This document shows positions 28,401 to 44,354 of a DNA stretch of 64,000 bases, one piece after another (the first letter of the stretch is position 1; each line of letters opens with the position of its first letter). The notes below the pieces were generated by a model. The model was not told the DNA's origin, ran no database searches, and saw only the letters and a list, made by a program, of their open reading frames with translations. Source of the DNA: Ptiloglossa arizonensis (Eukaryota; Arthropoda; Insecta; Hymenoptera; Colletidae); assembly GCF_051014685.1 (NCBI RefSeq), contig NW_027478770.1:496001-560000 (forward strand). Direction: 5' to 3'. The translations under genes and the position numbers were made by a program.

Positions 28401-31400
28401 TATAACGTATAACGTATAACGTATAACGTATAACGTATAACGTATAACGTATAACGTATAACGTATAACGTATAACGTATAACGTATAACGTATAACGTA
28501 TAACGTATAACGTATAACGTATAACGTATAACGTATAACGTATAACGTATAACGTATAACGTATAACGTATAACTTATAACGTATAACCTATAACGTATA
28601 ACGTATGACGTATAACGTATAACGTATAACGTATAACGTATAACATATGACGTATAACGTATAACGTATAACGTATAACGTATAACATATAACGTATAAC
28701 CTGTGACGTATAGCGTATAACGTATAACGTATAACGTATAACGTATAACGTATAACGTATAATGTATAACGTATAACATGTAACGTGTAGCGTATAACGT
28801 ACAACGTATAACGTATAACGTATAACGTATAACGTATAACGTATATCGTATAACGTATAACGTATAACGTATAACATGTAACGTACAACGTATAACGTAT
28901 ACCGTATAACGTATAACTAATAACGTATAACGTATGACGCATAACGTATACCGTATAACGTATAACGTATAACGTATAACGTATAACGTATAACGCATAA
29001 CGTATAACGTATAACATGTAATGTATAACGTATAACGTATAATGTATAACGTATAACGTATAACGTATAACGTATAACGTATAACGTGTAACGAAGTACG
29101 TATAACGAATAACGTATAACGTATATCGTATAACGTACAACTTATAACGTATAACGTACAACGTATAACGTATAACGTATAACGTATAACGTATAACGTA
29201 TAATGAATAACGTATAACGTATAACGTATAACGTACAACGTATAACGTATCACGTTTAACGTATTACGAATAACGTATAACGTATAACGTATAACGTATA
29301 ACGTATAACGTATAACGTATAACGTATAACGTATAACGTATAACGTATAACGTATAACGTATAACGTATAACGCATAACGTATAACGTATAACATGTAAT
29401 GTATAACGTATAACGTATAACGTATAACGTATAACGTATAACGTATAACGTATAACCTATGACGTATAACGTGTAACGTATAACGTATAACGTATAACGT
29501 ATAACGTATAACGTATAACGTATAACGTATAACGTATAACGTATAACGTATAACGTATAACGTATAACGTATAACGTATAACGTATAACGTATAAAGTAT
29601 AACGTATAACGCATATCGTATAACGTATAACATATAACGAAAACGTAAAACGCATAACGTATAACGTATAACGTATAACGTATAACGTATAACGTGTAAC
29701 GTATAACGTATAACGTATAACGTATAACGTATGACGTATAACGTATAACGTATAACGTATAACGTATAAAGTATAACCTATGACGTATAACGTATAACGT
29801 ATAAAGTATAACGTATAACGTATAACGTATAACGTATAACGTATAACCTATGACGTATAACGTATAACGTATAACGTATAACGTATAACGTATAACGTAT
29901 AACGTATAACGTATAACGTATAACGTATAACGTATAACGTATCAAGTATAACGTATAACGTATAACGTATAACGTATAACGTATAACGTATAACGTATAA
30001 CGTATAACGTATAACGTATAACGTATAACGTATAACTTATAACGTATAACCTATAACGTATAACGTATGACGTATAACGTATAACGTATAACGTATAACG
30101 TATAACGTATAACGTATAATGTATAACGTATAACATGTAACGTGTAGCGTATAACGTACAACGTATAACGTATAACGTATAACGTATAACGTATAACGTA
30201 TAACGTATATCGTATAACGTATAACGTATATCGTATAACATGTAACGTACAACGTATAACGTATACCGTATAACGTATAACTAATAACGTATAACGTATA
30301 ACGCATAACGTATAACGTATAACGTATAACGTATAACGCATAACGTATAACGTATAACGCATAACGTATAACGTATAACGTATAACGCATAATGTATAAC
30401 GTATAACGTATAACATATGACGTATAACGTATAACGTATAACGTATAACGTATAACGTATAACGTATAACGTATAACGTATAACGTATAACGTATAAAGT
30501 ATAACGTATAACGTATAACGTATAACGTATAACGTATAACGTATAACGTATAACGTATAACGTATAACGTATAACGTATAACGTATAACGTATAACGTAT
30601 AACATGTAATGTATAACGTATAACGTATAATGTATAACGTATAACGTATAACGTATAACGCATAACGTATAACGTATAACGTGTAACGATGTACGTATAA
30701 CGAATAACATATAACGTATATCCTATAACGTACAACTTATAACGTATAACGTACAACGTATAACGTATAACGTATAACGTATAACGTACAACGTATAACG
30801 TATAACGTATAACGAATATCGTACAACGTATAACGCATAACGTATAACGTATAACGTATAACGTATAACGCATAACGTATAACGTACAACGTATAACGTA
30901 TAACGTATAACGTATAACGTACAACGTATAACGTATAACGTATAACGAATAACGTATAACGTATATCGTATAACGTACAACTTATAACGTATAACGTACA
31001 ACGTATAACGTATAACGTATAACGTATAACGTATAATGAATAACGTATAACGTATAACGTATAACGTACAACGTATAACGTATCACGTTTAACGTATTAC
31101 GAATAACGTATAACGTATAACGTATAACGTATAACGTATAACGTATAACGTATAACGTATAACGTATAACGTATAACGTATAACGCATAACGTATAACGT
31201 ATAACATGTAATGTATAACGTATAACGTATAACGTATAACGTATAACGTATAACGTATAACCTATGACGTATAACGTGTAACGTATAACGTATAACGTAT
31301 AACGTATAACGTGTAACGTATAACGTATAACGTATAACGTATAACGTATAACGTATAACGTATAACGTATAACGTATAACGTATAACGTATAACGTATAA

Positions 31401-33752
31401 CGTATAACGTATAACGTATAACGTATAACGTATAACGTATAACGTATAACGTATAACGTATAACGTATAACGTATAACGTATAACGTATAACTTATAACG
31501 TATAACCTATAACGTATAACGTATGACGTATAACGTATAACGTATAACGTATAACGTATAACATATGACGTATAACGTATAACGTATAACGTATAACATA
31601 TAACGTATAACCTATGACGTATAGCGTATAACGTATAACGTATAACGTATAACGTATAACGTATAACGTATAATGTATAACGTATAACATGTAACGTGTA
31701 GCGTATAACGTACAACGTATAACGTATAACGTATAACGTATAACGTATAACGTATATCGTATAACGTATAACGTATAACGTATAGCATGTAACGTACAAC
31801 GTATAACGTATACCGTATAACGTATAACTAATAACGTATAACGTATGACGCATAACGTATACCGTATAACGTATAACGTATAACGTATAACGTATAACGT
31901 ATAACGTATAACGTATAACGTATAACGTATAACGTATAACGCATAACGTATAACGTATAACGTATAACGTATAACGTATAACGTATAACGTATAACGTAT
32001 AACGTATAACGTATAACGTATAACTTATAACGTATAACCTATAACGTATAACGTATGACGTATAACGTATAACGTATAACGTATAACGTATAACATATGA
32101 CGTATAACGTATAACGTATAACGTATAACGCATAACGTATAACATATAACATGTAATGTATAACGTATAACGTATAATGTATAACGTATAACGTATAACG
32201 TATAACGTATAACGTATAACGTATAACGTGTAACGAAGTACGTATAACGAATAACGTATAACGTATAACGTATAACCTATGACGTATAACGTGTAACGTA
32301 TAACGTATAACGTATAACGTATAACGTGTAACGTATAACGTATAACGTATAACGTATAACGTATAACGTATAACGTATAACGTATAACGTATAACGTATA
32401 ACGTATAACGTATAACGTATAACGTATAACGTATAACGTATAACGTATAACGTATAACGTATAACGTATAACGTATAACGTATAACGTATAACGTATAAC
32501 GTATAACTTATAACGTATAACCTATAACGTATAACGTATGACGTATAACGTATAACGTATAACGTATAACGTATAACATATGACGTATAACGTATAACGT
32601 ATAACGTATAACATATAACGTATAACCTATGACGTATAGCGTATAACGTATAACGTATAACGTATAACGTATAACGTATAACGTATAATGTATAACGTAT
32701 AACATGTAACGTGTAGCGTATAACGTACAACGTATAACGTATAACGTATAACGTATAACGTATAACGTATATCGTATAACGTATAACGTATAACGTATAG
32801 CATGTAACGTACAACGTATAACGTATACCGTATAACGTATAACTAATAACGTATAACGTATGACGCATAACGTATACCGTATAACGTATAACGTATAACG
32901 TATAACGTATAACGTATAACGTATAACGTATAACGTATAACGTATAACGTATAACGCATAACGTATAACGTATAACGTATAACGTATAACGTATAACGTA
33001 TAACGTATAACGTATAACGTATAACGTATAACGTATAACTTATAACGTATAACCTATAACGTATAACGTATGACGTATAACGTATAACGTATAACGTATA
33101 ACGTATAACATATGACGTATAACGTATAACGTATAACGTATAACGCATAACGTATAACATATAACATGTAATGTATAACGTATAACGTATAATGTATAAC
33201 GTATAACGTATAACGTATAACGTATAACGTATAACGTATAACGTGTAACGAAGTACGTATAACGAATAACGTATAACGTATATCGTATAACGTACAACTT
33301 ATAACGTATAACGTACAACGTATAACGTATAACGTATAACGTATAACGTATAACTTATAACGTATAATGAATAACGTATAACGTATAACGTATAACGTAC
33401 AACGTATAACGTATCACGTTTAACGTATTACGAATAACGTATAACGTATAACGTATAACGTATAACGTATAACCTATGACGTATAACGTGTAACGAATAA
33501 CGTATAACGTATAACGTATAACGTATAACGTATAACGTATAACGTATAACGTATAACGTATAACGTATAACGTATAACGTATAACGTATAACGTATAACG
33601 TATAACGTATAACGTATAACGTATAACGTATAACGTATAATGAATAGCGTATAACGTATAACTTATAACGTACAACGTATTACGAATAACGTATAACGTA
33701 TAACGTATAACGTATAACGTATAACGTATAACGTATAACGTATAACGTATAA

Positions 33753-35135
33753 CCTATAACGTATAACGTATAACGTATAACGTATAACGAATAACGTAAA
33801 ACGTATAACGCATAATGTATAACGTATAACGTATAACGTATAACGTATAACCTATGACGTATAACGTATAACGTACAACGTATAACGTATAACGTATAAC
33901 GTATAACGTATAATGAATAACGTATAACGTATAACGTATAACGTACAACGTATAACGTATCACGTTTAACGTATTACGAATAACGTATAACGTATAACGT
34001 ATAACGTATAACGTATAACGTATAACGTATAACGTATAACGTATAACGTATAACGTATAACGCATAACGTATAACGTATAACATGTAATGTATAACGTAT
34101 AACGTATAACGTATAACGTATAACGTATAACGTATAACCTATGACGTATAACGTGTAACGTATAACGTATAACGTATAACGTATAATGTATAACGTATAA
34201 CGTATAACGTATAACGTATAACGTATAACGTATAACGTATAACGTATAACGTATAACGTATAACGTATAACGTATAACGTATAACGTATAACGTATAACG
34301 TATAATGAATAGCGTATAACGTATAACGTATAACGTACAACGTATAACGTATCACGTTTAACGTATTACGAATAACGTATAACGTATAACGTATAACGTA
34401 TAACGTATAACGTATAACGTATAACGTATAAAGTATAACGTATAACGTATAACGTATAACGTATAACGTATAACGTATAACGTATAACGTATAACGTATA
34501 ACGTATAACGTATAACGTATAACGTATAACGTATAACGTATAACGTATAAAGTATAACGTATAACGCATATCGTATAACGTATAACATATAACGAATAAC
34601 GTAAAACGCATAACGTATAACGTATAACGTATAACGTATAACGTATAACGTATAACGTATAACGTATAACGTATAACGTATAACGTATGACGTATAACGT
34701 ATAACGTATAACGTATAACGTATAACGTATAACCTATGACGTATTACGTATAACGTATAAAGTATAACGTATAACGTATAACGTATAACGTATAACGTAT
34801 AACGTATATCGAATATTGTAAAACGTATAACGTATAACGTATAACGTATAACGTGTAACGAAGTACGTATAACGAATAACGTATAACGTATATCGTATAA
34901 CGTACATCTTATAACGTATAACGTACAACGTATAACGTATAACGTATAACGTATAACGTACAACGTATAACGTATAACGTATAACGTATACCGTATAACG
35001 TATAACGTATAACGTATAACGTATAACGTATAACATGTAAGGTATAACGTATAACGTATAACGTATAACGTATAACGTATAACGTATAACGTATAACGTA
35101 TAACGTATAACGTATAACGTATGACATGTAATGTA
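33753..35135. repeat. CCTATAACG-to-CATGTAAGG block, original of a six-member family
   Basis: An ordered run of variants from CCTATAACG (33,753) to CATGTAAGG (GG at 35,041) also seen at 42,253-43,491 and 45,398-46,644. Its right part also occurs ending at 47,771, 55,156 and 62,933. Calling this copy the original only reflects its position, not evolutionary order. Confidence 0.7.
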
Positions 35136-37949
35136 TAACGTATAACGTATAATGTATAACGTATAACGTATAACGTATAACGTATAACGTATAACGTATA
35201 ACGTATAACGTGTAACGAAGTACGTATAACGAATAACGTATAACGTATATCGTATAACGTACAACTTATAACGTATAACGTACAACGTATAACGTATAAC
35301 GTACAACGTATTACGTACAACGTATAACGTATAACGTATAACGAATATCGTACAACGTATAACGCATAACGTATAACGTATAACGTATAACGTATAACGC
35401 ATAACGTATAACGTATAACGTATAACGTATAACGTATAACGTATAACGTATAACGTATAACGTATAACGTATAACGTATAATGAATAGCGTATAACGTAT
35501 AACGTATAACGTACAACGTATAACGTATCACGTTTAACGTATTACGAATAACGTATAACGTATAACATATAACGTATAACCTATGACGTATAACGTATAA
35601 CGTATAACGTATAACGTATAACGTATAACGTATAACGTATAACGTATAATGTATAACGTATAACATGTAACGTGTAGCGTATAACGTACAACGTATAACG
35701 TATAACGTATAACGTATAACGTATAACGTATAACATGTAACGTACAACGTATAACGTATACCGTATAACGTATAACTAATAACGTATAACGTATAACGCA
35801 TAACGTATAACGTATAACGTATAACGTATAACGTATAACGTATAACGTATAACGTATAACGTATAACGTATAACGTATAACGTATAACGTATAACGTATA
35901 ACATGTAATGTATAACGTACAACGTATAACGTATAACGTATAACGTATAACGTATAACGTATAACGTATAACGTATAACGTATAACGTATAACGTATAAC
36001 ATGTAATGTATAACGTACAACGTATAACGTATAACGTATAACGTATAACGTATAACGTATAACGTATAACGTATAACGTATAACGTATAACGTATAACGT
36101 ATAACGTATAACGTATAACATGTAATGTATAACGTATAACGTACAACGTATAACGTATAACGTACAACGTATTACGTACAACGTATAACGTATAACATAT
36201 AACGAATATCGTACAACGTATAACGCATAACGTATAACGTATAACGTATAACGTATAACGCATAACGTATAACGTATAACGTATAACGTATAACGTATAA
36301 CGTATAACGCATAACGTATAACGTATAACGTATAACCTATGACGTATAACGTATAACGTATAACGTATAACGTATAACGTATAACGTATAACGTATAACG
36401 TATAACGTATAACGTATAACGTATAACGTATAACGTATAACGTATAACGTATAACGTATAACGTATAACGTATAACGTATAACGTATAACGTATAACGTA
36501 TAACGTATAACGTATAACGTATAACGTATAACGTATAACGTATAACGTATAACGTATAGCGTATAACGTATAACGTATAACGTATAACGTATAACGTATA
36601 TCGTATAACGTATAACGTATAACGTATAACGTATAACGTATAACGTATAACGTATAACGTATAACGTATAACGTATAACGTATAACGTATAACGTATAAC
36701 GTATAACGTATAACGTATAACGTATAACGTATAACGTATAACATGTAATGTATAACGTATAACGTATAATGTATAACGTATAACGTATAACGTATAACGT
36801 ATAACGTATAACGTATAACGTGTAACGATGTACGTATAACGAATAACATATAACGTATATCCTATAACGTATATCCTATAACGTACAACTTATAACGTAT
36901 AACGTACAACGTATAACGTATAACGTATAACGTATAACGTACAACGTATAACGTATAACGTATAACGAATATCGTACAACGTATAACGCATAACGTATAA
37001 CGTATAACGTATAACGTATAACGCATAACGTATAACGTACAACGTATAACGTATAACGTATAACGTATAACGTACAACGTATAACGTATAACGTATAACG
37101 AATAACGTATAACGTATATCGTATAACGTACAACTTATAACGTATAACGTATAACGTATAACGTATAATGAATAACGTATAACGTATAACGTATAACGTA
37201 CAACGTATAACGTATCACGTTTAACGTATTACGAATAACGTATAACGTATAACGTATAACGTATAACGTATAACGTATAACGTATAACGTATAACGTATA
37301 ACGTATAACGTATAACGTATAACGTATAACGTATAACGCATAACGTATAACGTATAACATGTAATGTATAACGTATAACGTATAACGTATAACGTATAAC
37401 GTATAACGTATAACCTATGACGTATAACGTGTAACGTATAACGTATAACGTATAACGTATAACGTGTAACGTATAACGTATAACGTATAACGTATAACGT
37501 ATAACGTATAACGTATAACGTATAACGTATAACGTATAACGTATAACGTATAACGTATAACGTATAACGTATAACGTATAACGTATAACGTATAACGTAT
37601 AACGTATAACGTATAACGTATAACGTATAACGTATAACGTATAACTTATAACGTATAACCTATAACGTATAACGTATGACGTATAACGTATAACGTATAA
37701 CGTATAACGTACAACATATGACGTATAACGTATAACGTATAACGTATAACATATAACGTATAACCTATGACGTATAGCGTATAACGTATAACGTATAACG
37801 TATAACGTATAACGTATAACGTATAATGTATAACGTATAACATGTAACGTGTAGCGTATAACGTACAACGTATAACGTATAACGTATAACGTATAACGTA
37901 TAACGTATAACGTATATCGTATAACGTATAACGTATAACGTATAACATG

Positions 37950-39650
37950 TAACGTACAACGTATAACGTATACCGTATAACGTATAACTAATAACGTATA
38001 ACGTATGACGCATAACGTATACCGTATAACGTATAACGTATAACGTATAACGTATAACGCATAACGTATAACATATAACATGTAATGTATAACGTATAAC
38101 GTATAATGTATAACGTATAACGTATAACGTATAACGTATAACGTATAACGTATAACGTGCAACGAAGTACGTATAACGAATAACGTATAACGTATATCGT
38201 ATAACGTACAACTTATAACGTATAACGTACAACGTATAACGTATAACGTATAACGTATAACTTATAACGTATAATGAATAACGTATAACGTATAACGTAT
38301 AACGTACAACGTATAACGTATCACGTTTAACGTATTACGAATAACGTATAACGTATAACGTATAACGTATAACGTATAACCTATGACGTATAACGTGTAA
38401 CGAATAACGTATAACGTATAACGTATAACGTATAACGTATAACGTATAACGTATAACGTGTAACGTATAACGTATAACGTATAACGTATAACGTATAACG
38501 TATAACGTATAACGTATAACGTATAATGAATAGCGTATAACGTATAACTTATAACGTACAACGTATAACGTATCACGTTTAACGTATTACGAATAACGTA
38601 TAACGTATAACGTATAACGTATAACGTATAACGTATAACGTATAACGTATAACGTATAACGTATAACGTATAACGTATAACGTATAACGTATAACGTATA
38701 ACGTATAACGTATAACGTATAACGTATAACGTATAACGTATAAAGTATAACGTATAACGCATATCGTATAACGTATAACATATAACGAATAACGTAAAAC
38801 GCATAACGTATAACGTATAACGTATAACGTATAACGTATAACGTATAACGTATAACGTATAACGTATAACGTATGACGTATAACGTATAACGTATAACGT
38901 ATAACGTATAACGAATAACCTATGACGTATAACGTATAACGTATAAAGTATAACGTATAACGTATAACGTATAACGTATAACGTATAACGTATAACGTAT
39001 AACGTATAACGTATATCGAATATCGTAAAACGTATAACGTATAACGTATAACGTATAACGTGTAACGAAGTACGTATAACGAATAACGTATAACGTATAT
39101 CGTATAACGTACATCTTATAACGTATAACGTACAACGTATAACGTATAACGTATAACGTATAACGTACAACCTATAACGTATGACGTATAACGTATAACG
39201 TATAACGTATAACGTATAACGTATAACGTATAACGTATAACATGTAATGTATAACGTATAACGTATAACGTATAACGTATAACGTATAACGTATAACGTA
39301 TAACGTGTAACGTATAACGTATAACGTATAACGTATAACGTATAACGTATAACGTATAACATGTAATGTATAACGTATAACGTATAATGTATAACGTATA
39401 ACGTAGACCGTATAACGTATAACGTATAACGTGTAACGAAGTACGTAGAACGAATAACGTATAACGTATATCGCATAACGTACAACTTATAACGTATAAC
39501 GTACAACGTATAACGTATAACGTACAACGTATTACGTACAACGTATTACGTACAACGTATAACGTATAACGTATAACGAATTTCGTACAACGTATAACGC
39601 ATAACGTATAACGTATAACGTATAACGTATAACGCATAACGTATAACGTA
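37950..39650. repeat. Third, dispersed copy of the 2.19-kb block
   Basis: Carries the same ordered markers: ACTTATAACG with TAATGAAT at 38,261, GTAGACCG at 39,403 and GAATTTCGTAC near 39,579. The offset from 24,333 to 38,262 is 13,929, a multiple of 7 once the 1-bp deletion near 29,640 is added. Internal canonical run lengths differ from the tandem pair. Confidence 0.7.
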
Positions 39651-40073
39651 TACCGTATAACGTATAACGTATAACGTATAACGCATAACGTATAACGTAT
39701 AACGTATAACCTATGACGTATAACGTATAACGTATAACGTATAACGTATAACGTATAACGTATAACGTATAACGTATAAAGTATAACGTATAACGTATAA
39801 CGTATAACGTATAACGTATAACGTATAACGTATAACGTATAACGTATAACGTATAACGTATAACGTATAACGTATAACGTATAACGCATAACGTATAACG
39901 TATAGCGTATAACGTATAACGTATAACGTATAACGTATAACGTATATCGTATAACGTATAACGTATAACGAATAACGTAAAACGTATAACGCATAATGTA
40001 TAACGTATAACGTATAACGTATAACGTATAACCTATGACGTATAACGTATAACGTATAACGTATAACGTATAA

Positions 40074-40152
40074 CTTGTAACGAAAAACGTATAACGAATA
40101 ACGTAAAACGTATGACGCATTACATGCTACGTATAACGTATAACGTTCAACG
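40074..40152. repeat. 79-bp marker block, copy 8
   Basis: Core at 40117, after a gap of 21.1 kb with no copy. The spacing becomes 3,016 units once the two 1-bp deletions near 21,556 and 29,640 are added back. The indel-rich zone begins about 170 bp later. Confidence 0.93.
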
Positions 40153-40325
40153 TATAACCTATGACGTATAACGTATAACTTGTAACGTATAACGTATAAC
40201 GTATAACGTATAACCTATAACGTATAACGTATAACGTATAACGTATAACGTATAACGTATAACGTATAACGTATAACGTATAACGTATATCGTATAACGT
40301 ATAACGTATAACGTATAACATGTAA

Positions 40326-43300
40326 TCGTACAACGTATAACGTATACCGTATAACGTATAACTAATAACGTATAACGTATAACGCATAACGTATAACGTT
40401 ATAACGTATAACGTATAACGTATAACGTATAACGTATAACGCATAACGTATAACGTATAACGTATAACCTATGACGTATAACGTATAACGTATAACGTAT
40501 ACGTATAACGTATAACGTATAACGTATAACGTATAACGTATAACGTATAACGTATAACGTATAACGTATAACGTATACGTATAACGTAAGTGACGTATAA
40601 CGTGTAACGTATATCGTATAACGTATAACGTATACGTATAACGTATAACGTATAACGTATAACGTATAACGTATAACGTATAACGTATAACGCATAACGT
40701 ATAACGTATAACGTATAACGTATAACGTATAACGTATAACGTATAACGCATAACGTATAACGTATAACGTATAACCTATGACGTATAACGTATAACGTAT
40801 AACGTATAACGTATAACGTATAACCGTATAACGTATAACGTATAACGTATAACGTATAACGTATAACGTATAACGTATAACGTATAACGTATAACGTATA
40901 ACCTATGACGTATAACGTGTAACGTATAACGTATAACGTATAACGTATAACGTATAACGTATAACGTATAACGTATAACGTATAACGTATAACCTATGAC
41001 GTATAACGTGTAACGTATAACGTATAACGTATAACGTATAACGTATAACGTATAACGTATAACGTATAACGTATAACGTATAACGTATAAAGTATAACGT
41101 ATAACGTATAACGTATAACGTATAACGTATAACGTATAACGTATAACGTACAACGTATACCGTATAACGTATAACGTATAACGTATAATGAATAACGTAT
41201 AACGTATAACGTATAACGTACAACGTATAACGTATCACGTTTAACGTATTACGAATAACTTATAACGTATAACGTATAACCTATGACGTATAACGTGTAA
41301 CGTATAACGTATAACGTATAACGTATAACGTATAACGTATAACGTATAACGTATAACGTATAACGTATAACGTATAACGTATAACGTATAACGTATAACG
41401 TATAACGTATAACGTATAACGTATAACGTATAACGTATAACGTATAACGTATAACGTATAACGTATAACGTATAACGTATAACGTATAACGTATAATGAA
41501 TAGCATATAACGTATAACGTATAACGTACAACGTATAACGTATAACGTATAACCTATAACGTATAACGTATAACGTATAACGTATAACGTATAACGTATA
41601 ACGTATAACGTATAACGTATAACGTATAACGTATAACGTATAACGTATAACGTATATCGTATAACGTATAACGTATAACGTATAACATGTAACGTACAAC
41701 GTATAACGTATACCGTATAACGTATAACTAATAACGTATAACGTATAACGCATAACGTATAACGTATAACGTATAACGTATAACGTATAACGTATAACGT
41801 ATAACGCATAACGTATAACGTATAACGTATAACCTATGACGTATAACGTATAACGTATAACGTATAACGTATAACGTATAACGTATAACGTATAACGTAT
41901 AACGTATAACGTATAACGTATAACGTATATCGTATAACCTATGACGTATAACGTGTAACGTATAACGTATAACGTATAACGTATAACGTATAACGTATAA
42001 CGTATAACGTATAACGTATAACGTATAAAGTATAACGTATAACGTATAACGTATAACGTATAACGTATAACGTATAACGTATAACGTACAACGTATACCG
42101 TATAACGTATAACGTATAACGTATAATGAATAACGTATAACGTATAACGTATAACGTACAACGTATAACGTATCACGTTTAACGTATTACGAATAACGTA
42201 TAACGTATAACGTATAACGTATAACGTATAACGTATAACGTATAACGTATAACCTATAACGTATAACGTATAACGTATAACGTCATAACGAATAACGTAA
42301 ACGTATAACGCATAATGTATAACGTATAACGTATAACGTATAACGTATAACCTATGACGTATAACGTATAACGTACAACGTATAACGTATAACGTATAAC
42401 GTATAACGTATAATGAATAACGTATAACGTATAACGTATAACGTACAACGTATAACGTATCACGTTTAACGTATACGAATAACGTATAACGTATAACGTA
42501 TAACGTATAACGTATAACGTATAACGTATAACGTATAACGTATAACGTATAACGTATAACGCATAACGTATAACGTATAACATGTAATGTATAACGTATA
42601 ACGTATAACGTATAACGTATAACGTATAACGTATAACCTATGACGTATAACGTGTAACGTATAACGTATAACGTATAACGTATAATGTATAACGTATAAC
42701 GTATAACGTATAACGTATAACGTATAACGTATAACGTATAACGTATAACGTATAACGTATAACGTATAACGTATAACGTATAACGTATAACGTATAACGT
42801 ATAATGAATAGCGTATAACGTATAACGTATAACGTACAACGTATAACGTATCACGTTTAACGTATTACGAATAACGTATAACGTATAACGTATAACGTAT
42901 AACGTATAACGTATAACGTATAACGTATAAAGTATAACGTATAACGTATAACGTATAACGTATAACGTATAACGTATAACGTATAACGTATAACGTATAA
43001 AGTATAACGTATAACGCATATCGTATAACGTATAACATATAACGAATAACGTAAAACGCATAACGTATAACGTATAACGTATAACGTATAACGTATAACG
43101 TATAACGTATAACGTATAACGTATAACGTATAACGTATGACGTATAACGTATAACGTATAACGTATAACGTATAACGTATAACCTATGACGTATTACGTA
43201 TAACGTATAAAGTATAACGTATAACGTATAACGTATAACGTATAACGTATAACGTATATCGAATATTGTAAAACGTATAACGTATAACGTATAACGTATA

Positions 43301-44354
43301 ACGTGTAACGAAGTACGTATAACGAATAACGTATAACGTATATCGTATAACGTACATCTTATAACGTATAACGTACAACGTATAACGTATAACGTATAAC
43401 GTATAACGTACAACGTATAACGTATAACGTATAACGTATACCGTATAACGTATAACGTATAACGTATAACGTATAACGTATAACATGTAAGGTATAACGT
43501 ATAACGTATAACGTATAACGTATAACGTATAACGTATAACGTATACGTATAACGTATAACGTATAACGTATGACATGTAATGTATAACGTATAACCGTAT
43601 AACGTATAATGTATAAACGTATAACGTATAACGTATAACGTATAACGTATAACGCATAACGTATAACGTATAACATGTAATGTATAACGTATAACGTATA
43701 ACGTATAACGTATAACGTATAACGTATAACGTATGACGTATAACGTGTAACGTATACGTATAACGTATAACGTATAACGTATAACGTATAACGTATAACG
43801 GTATAACGTATAACGTATAACGTATAACGTATAACGCATAACGATAACGTATAACGTATAACGTATAACGTATAACGTATAACGTATAACGCATAACGTA
43901 TAACGTATAACGTATAACCTATGACGTAAAACGTATAACGTATAACGTATACGTATAACGTATACGTATAACGTATAACGTATAACGATAACGTATACGT
44001 ATAAACGTATAACGTATAACGTATAACTTATAACGTATAACCTATGACGTATAACGTGTAACGTATAACGTATAACGTATAACGTATAACGTATAACGTA
44101 TAACGTATAACGTATAACGTATAACGTATAACCTATGACGTATAACGTGTAACGTATAAACGTATAATAACGTATAACGTATACGTATAACGTATAACGT
44201 ATAACGTATAACGTATAACGTATAACGTATAAAGTATAAACGTATAAACGTATAACGTATAACGTATAACGTATAACGTATAACGTATAACGTACAACGT
44301 ATACCGTATAACGTATAACGTATAACGTATAATGAATAACGTATAACGTATAAA
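40326..44354. other. Indel-rich, phase-broken satellite zone
   Basis: I count 27 indels, nearly all of one base: clusters at 40,326-40,634 and 40,825; at 42,284, 42,300 and 42,474; and from 43,545 to 44,354. Typical forms are GTATACG for GTATAACG, TATAAACG for TATAACG and AACGATAACG for AACGTATAACG. Two larger ones are near 40,590 (+2) and 44,167 (+3 or -4). Their sum is +4, matching the phase shift between landmarks at 40,117 and 49,459. 40,830-42,280 is clean. Probably consensus or assembly error rather than biology. Confidence 0.85.
40500..43600. repeat. About 3.14-kb tandem duplication, copy 1
   Basis: CCTATGACG at 40,775, ACTTATAACG at 41,260, CCTATAACG at 42,253 and CATGTAAGG at 43,491 have partners 3,143-3,153 bp downstream. 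Departures from multiples of 7 equal the net indels counted between partners. This copy holds many of the single-base indels. Edges are approximate. Confidence 0.75.

Noticed and set aside
40576..40600. CGTAAGTGACG as a splice-donor-like motif
   Set aside because: It lies in the indel-rich zone, looks like a damaged CCTATGACG unit, and there is no gene to splice.
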